Of a stretch of DNA of 64,000 bases, positions 61,117 through 64,000 are shown in pieces (positions within the stretch are counted from its first letter, which is position 1; each line of letters begins with the position of its first letter). The stretch comes from Bagarius yarrelli. Lineage: Eukaryota; Chordata; Actinopteri; Siluriformes; Sisoridae. Made by a program: the position numbers and the translations under genes. A model generated the notes under the pieces. It saw nothing but the letters and a program-made list of their open reading frames with translations, was not told where the DNA came from and did not search any database. The stretch spans positions 199,916-263,915 of the forward strand of contig VCAZ01000293.1 in NCBI GenBank assembly GCA_005784505.1, written 5' to 3'.

Positions 61117-61195
61117 TCAGAGTGAGCAACAGAAAGGGAACATCTCGGTTACGTATGGTAACCCTAGTTCCCTGATGGAGGCAACGGAGAAGTTG
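61117..61195 (+). repeat. DIRS internal complementary region
   Basis: AGTGAGCAACAGAAAGGGAA is complementary to the left tip at 50083 (TTCCCTTTCTGTCGCTCACT). The following TCTCGGTTACGTATGGTAAC, CCTAGTTCCCTGATGGAGG is complementary to the right tip at 41700-41746. This juxtaposition is the DIRS hallmark. Confidence 0.7.
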
Positions 61196-61360
61196 TGTCC
61201 CTTATGCCACTGTGCTGGCCTGCCTCTAGGGAGTCATCATCTCAGAGGAATCTGGTTCTTCCATGGGTGTGGAGGTGATTACTGATATTTCTGCTATAAA
61301 ATTAAAGGTTTGAATTAAGCTTTCTTTGACTGCTTTAGGGTGTTTGTGGATGGTCACCCT

Positions 61361-61672
61361 TCAGGCTACAACCACAAAAGTTCTGTGACTGTTATTTTCT
61401 TTAATTGCAATTAGGGGGCACTGGCACAGCAGGATTTGCTCAATTGGAGGTTTTAGAAGTAATGCTACTTCTTTTCTTAGCACTTTCTTAGCACTTAAAT
61501 CATTTTCTTTAGCTTCATGTCCTGGTTCTCCCTCACCATTCTTTAAGTCCTGACTTGTTACAGGCACTTGCTTACAATGGCTCATGTGGATCCAGGTTGT
61601 TCTCTTTGCAACCTTATCTGCTGTGGGCATTATCAACAGGATCTGGAACAGATTAACAAGACAGATTAACAC
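61361..61672 (-). pseudogene. Retroviral-like integrase C-terminal scrap
   Basis: The frame of 103 codons has IMPTADKVAKRTTWIHMSHC, then KQVPVTSQDLKNGEG. The T-AVKV----WIH-SH-K arrangement is that of the C-terminal domain end of integrases in retroviruses and related endogenous elements. The rest of pol is not found upstream. Family not determined. Confidence 0.4.
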
Positions 61673-61929
61673 AATAATTAAACATTACATTTTCACATTC
61701 ACCAGTAGTCAGTTTGGAGGTCATTGGAAATTGACATCATTTTTATCAGTATTACCAATCACACTCACACACTGAGAGAGTTTTAGGAAGAAGGATAGCT
61801 TCCAGAAGTTCAGCAATCACCACATATGACTGTGCTTTAAACACTTCATGTTGTATGACAACTGCATACCCTGCACAGCATTTGCCTGTTGCTGAAACCC
61901 TGGATGATGATCCGTCGACAAATAATAAT

Positions 61930-62145
61930 ATTATAATAATCTGGAGGAGCATCACAGCATCTCAATGGGATTCAGATCGTGGCTTTGACTCGGCCATTCC
62001 TGGACATTCCTTGCTTTTTTTAGCCAGTCCATGGTGGCTTTACTGGTATGTTTTGGTTATTGTCATGTTGCAGGGTCCAGTTCCGCTTCAGCTTTAACTT
62101 TTTCATAGAGAGTTTCAGATGTTCCTCAAGCACCCTCTGAAACAA
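61930..62145 (-). pseudogene. Tc1/mariner transposase C-terminal scrap
   Basis: The minus strand reads HLKLSMKKLKLKRNWTLQHD, corresponding to the W-FQQDND motif (second Asp). It continues with KPPWTG-KKQGMSRNGRVKAR and IPLR, corresponding to the W-PSQSPDLNPIE motif. Several stops are present. It is a different Tc1-type copy from that at 6984-7527. Confidence 0.5.
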
Positions 62146-62927
62146 TGAAAAAAATAATATTAATCCATTGAAAAATAAAAGTAATAGCAGCAATAATTAT
62201 ATTCACAGGGCTTATTAAAATAATCTTTTAATAATATCTGGTTATGTATCTGCCACAATTCTGCGCACAAAAGATCATATTTTAAACACGCGCGATTGAG
62301 ATTTTACAGTAAAAATGATTGTTTTGTCGGAACTCAGATCCCACCTCTGAGCTGACACATTTGTAGGGGTGCCATAAGCTGAGCCAATTTCAACTAAAAA
62401 GAACAGAAAAAAAACAAACAAAAGTTCAAGGTGAGAAGAGCAAAAATCTCCAATTTATTGCAGTCAGAAAGCAATTAGAGGATCAAATTAAAAAGCAAAA
62501 CGTCCAAGTGGAGTGTAATCCTAAAAGCAAGTGCCAAGATTCTCTGAAAATCTATTTTGTCCCTCCCTTTTCTTAACTAATGAATTTTCTTATTGTGAGA
62601 TAATTTTCTATTAAAGTCAAGTTTGACTTCCTGTTTGTGATAAAAAGATGTCGTCAATATAAAAGCCTTTCACTCCCTGATTTTTTCACACTTGGCTTGT
62701 CTGCAACCCAAGACCCTTTCGATGTGAATTTTTGAATCTTCAAACTTTGAACATTTAACTGCTGACAATACGTAAGTTTAATTTTATTTACCCTCCTCTT
62801 TTAGAAGTTGTATATATATTTTCTGTTGTTGCTTTCTTTAATGATGCTTTTAATTCAGCACGCAGTTTTTACGCAGTTTATGATTACTTATCTACTTTTA
62901 AGACTTTAAGTGGTACTTCATTACTTT

Positions 62928-62959
<32 letters not shown>

Positions 62960-63160
62960 GCTCGTTTAACTGCTAAACGTAGGGAATACATCCAACAGGT
63001 GTGGCATTTCCGATTGGCCTGCTTGACCGGGGAGATGTTTTTCTAGACCGTCTCATCCATCTATGCACTCTGTAGGAAAACACCTCGCCTGTGAGTCTAA
63101 TTTTTCCTCCCTGATTATTCATGCATATTTTACTAGTATGCTTTAAAACAGCTCAGCCTG
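62146..63160. other. Spacer with TATA/donor-like arrangement and (CT)n
   Basis: A TATAAAAG box at 62658-62665 lies about 110 bp before a consensus donor (ACGTAAGT, GT at 62772). (CT)n occurs at 62932-62958, ending in an acceptor-like CTCTCTAG. This could be a first exon and intron of an unannotated transcript or an LTR. No coding exon was recognised. Confidence 0.3.
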
Positions 63161-63163
63161 TTG

Positions 63164-63475
63164 TCATTTGTACTTGGCTGTTAGCAAACTCTCTGCACAT
63201 ATATGATGATTTGTTATAGCCAATTCTTCCAAATTACTAGTGCCAGCTACATTTTGCCCTTTGGCAGAATTCCTAGTTCGCAGTATTTTAATCGATTTTG
63301 GGCTAGCATTTAATGTTTTGTTTATATCAATCATTGTTTCGATTAATGCCAAAGATTGTTCTAGGCCATAGGAAGTTAATTTAATTGCCATCCAAATTAA
63401 CAGAAAATATAAAACCGCTGCCCCTACTATTTTCAGCCAATCTTTTTCTGTAGGTCTTTTAATAATTGAGGCCAT
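63164..63475 (-). CDS. Unassigned 103-residue ORF with one membrane segment
   Basis: It begins MASIIKRPTEKDWLKIVGAA and has a hydrophobic stretch VLYFLLIWMAIKL (about residues 21-33). It continues with a Leu/Ile-rich helix (SLALIETMIDINKTLNASP, with an NKT glycosylation sequon) and a basic RTRNSAKGQ. The layout, a short charged N-terminus then a membrane anchor then an ectodomain-like part, would suit a type II membrane protein, including the leader of some retroviral envelopes. No homologue was recognised and the frame may be fortuitous. Confidence 0.3.
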   Translation of the reverse strand: MASIIKRPTEKDWLKIVGAAVLYFLLIWMAIKLTSYGLEQSLALIETMIDINKTLNASPKSIKILRTRNSAKGQNVAGTSNLEELAITNHHICAESLLTAKYK

Positions 63476-63829
63476 TTTTTACAGTGTCTAGTCTACAAGA
63501 GCATTCAACTCAGGGAATATTTCTTAAGTATAAGTATATTCAATTCATTGTGCAAGGTACATGTACAGAGCCAATGAAATGCATTTTTTGCATATCCCAT
63601 CTTAGTAAGTTGGGGTCAGAGATGATACAGCACCCCTGGAGCAGAAAGGGTTACAGGTCTTGCTGTAAGACAGTGCTGTATCAATTGTCGTAAGTAGACT
63701 TAAGATAAATTCTGGACCAGGGTTGTAATCTTAAATTTACAATGTTAAATTTACAACTTAAATCTACAATGCTACGTGTGATTGACGTTCCAATTTCTGG
63801 GGTTCACTTACAGGTTTTTCACTAGGCTA

Positions 63830-63990
63830 GTTTGCTTTGCAGAGCGACTTACATGTATACAACTGAGCAATTAGGGGTTAAGGGCCTTGCTCAGGGGCCC
63901 AACAGTGGTAGCTTGGTGGAGCTGGAAATCGAATCTACAATCTTCGGGTTGGTAGTCCAACACCTTAACCATAAGGCACCACTTATATTA
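63830..63990 (-). repeat. tRNA-headed SINE (V-SINE-like)
   Basis: The minus strand reads GTGGTGCCTTATGGTTAAGG (A box), ACTACCAACCCGAAGATTGT, AGATTCGATTTCC (B box), AGCTCCACCAAGCTACCACT and GGGCCCCTGAGCAAGGCCC, ending at TAAGTCGCTCTGCAAAGC. The extreme 3' tail is lost. Confidence 0.8.
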
Positions 63991-64000
63991 TTTGTGATCG

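Larger units (their letters stand above)
59130..61260 (+). mobile_element. DIRS retrotransposon relic with ICR
   Basis: In order: RT N-terminal region (59300-59470), jump to RT C-terminus/linker (59490-59800), RNase H (59840-60180) with a telomere-like insert, recombinase N-part (60330-60590), an L2 3' end (60592-60665), recombinase C-part (60670-60880), 3' flank and ICR (61117-61195). The left and right ITRs are absent. Confidence 0.75.

Noticed and set aside
61142..61200. GTTACGTATGGTAACC-type palindrome as a possible regulatory operator
   Set aside because: It is part of the DIRS internal complementary region, shared with 3048-3110 and the element tips.

Overview
The window is vertebrate nuclear DNA, almost certainly from a ray-finned fish and probably an ostariophysan. 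The evidence is two conserved vertebrate genes (mrpl2 with intact splice signals, and a tmem121-like gene) set in about 60 kb of transposable-element debris of teleost type: DIRS, Ty3/gypsy, L2, Rex1, RTE, L1 and Tx1 LINEs, Tc1, hAT, Harbinger, and a tRNA-headed SINE. There are no bacterial operons, CRISPR arrays, rRNA genes or functional tRNA genes.

Layout. 1-8.5 kb: broken gypsy pieces, a deleted DIRS element, an L2 LINE, a Tc1 relic and a hAT relic that ends 69 bp before the mrpl2 start codon. 8.6-11.1 kb: mrpl2 (mitochondrial ribosomal protein uL2m), six coding exons on +, 300 codons plus stop, with a SINE in intron 1 and a small hAT derivative in intron 2. 11.8-25.1 kb: an RTE LINE (-), DIRS with an intact RT motif, gypsy (-), an unassigned coding-like stretch, a solo LTR, another DIRS body (-) and a Tx1-like LINE. 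26.0-27.9 kb: nearly 2 kb of polypyrimidine. 28.0-29.1 kb: the tmem121-like gene. 29.6-49.9 kb: L2, LTR, DIRS, minisatellites, a rearranged LTR retroelement, Harbinger, a second L2-type LINE and a long L1-type LINE (-). 50.1-61.3 kb: the best DIRS tyrosine-recombinase copy, a Rex1 piece, two tandem L2 copies (-), a gypsy RT piece and a further DIRS copy holding a telomere-like insert. 61.3-64 kb: a retroviral-like integrase tail, a Tc1 relic, an unassigned membrane ORF and a SINE.

The two host genes are not obviously connected in function. The dominant theme is the DIRS family. Seven relics each keep part of the machinery: inverted terminal repeats with a TATA box, the internal complementary region, Gag, RT, RNase H or tyrosine recombinase. 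No copy keeps all of it. I see no clearly new biological system. The observations most worth checking are the reconstructed DIRS termini, the telomeric insert, the frame problems at both ends of tmem121, the stem-loop array in the LTR-element leader, and the unassigned ORFs at 18.9-20.35 kb and 63.2-63.5 kb. All family names come from reading translations by eye; no database search was run.
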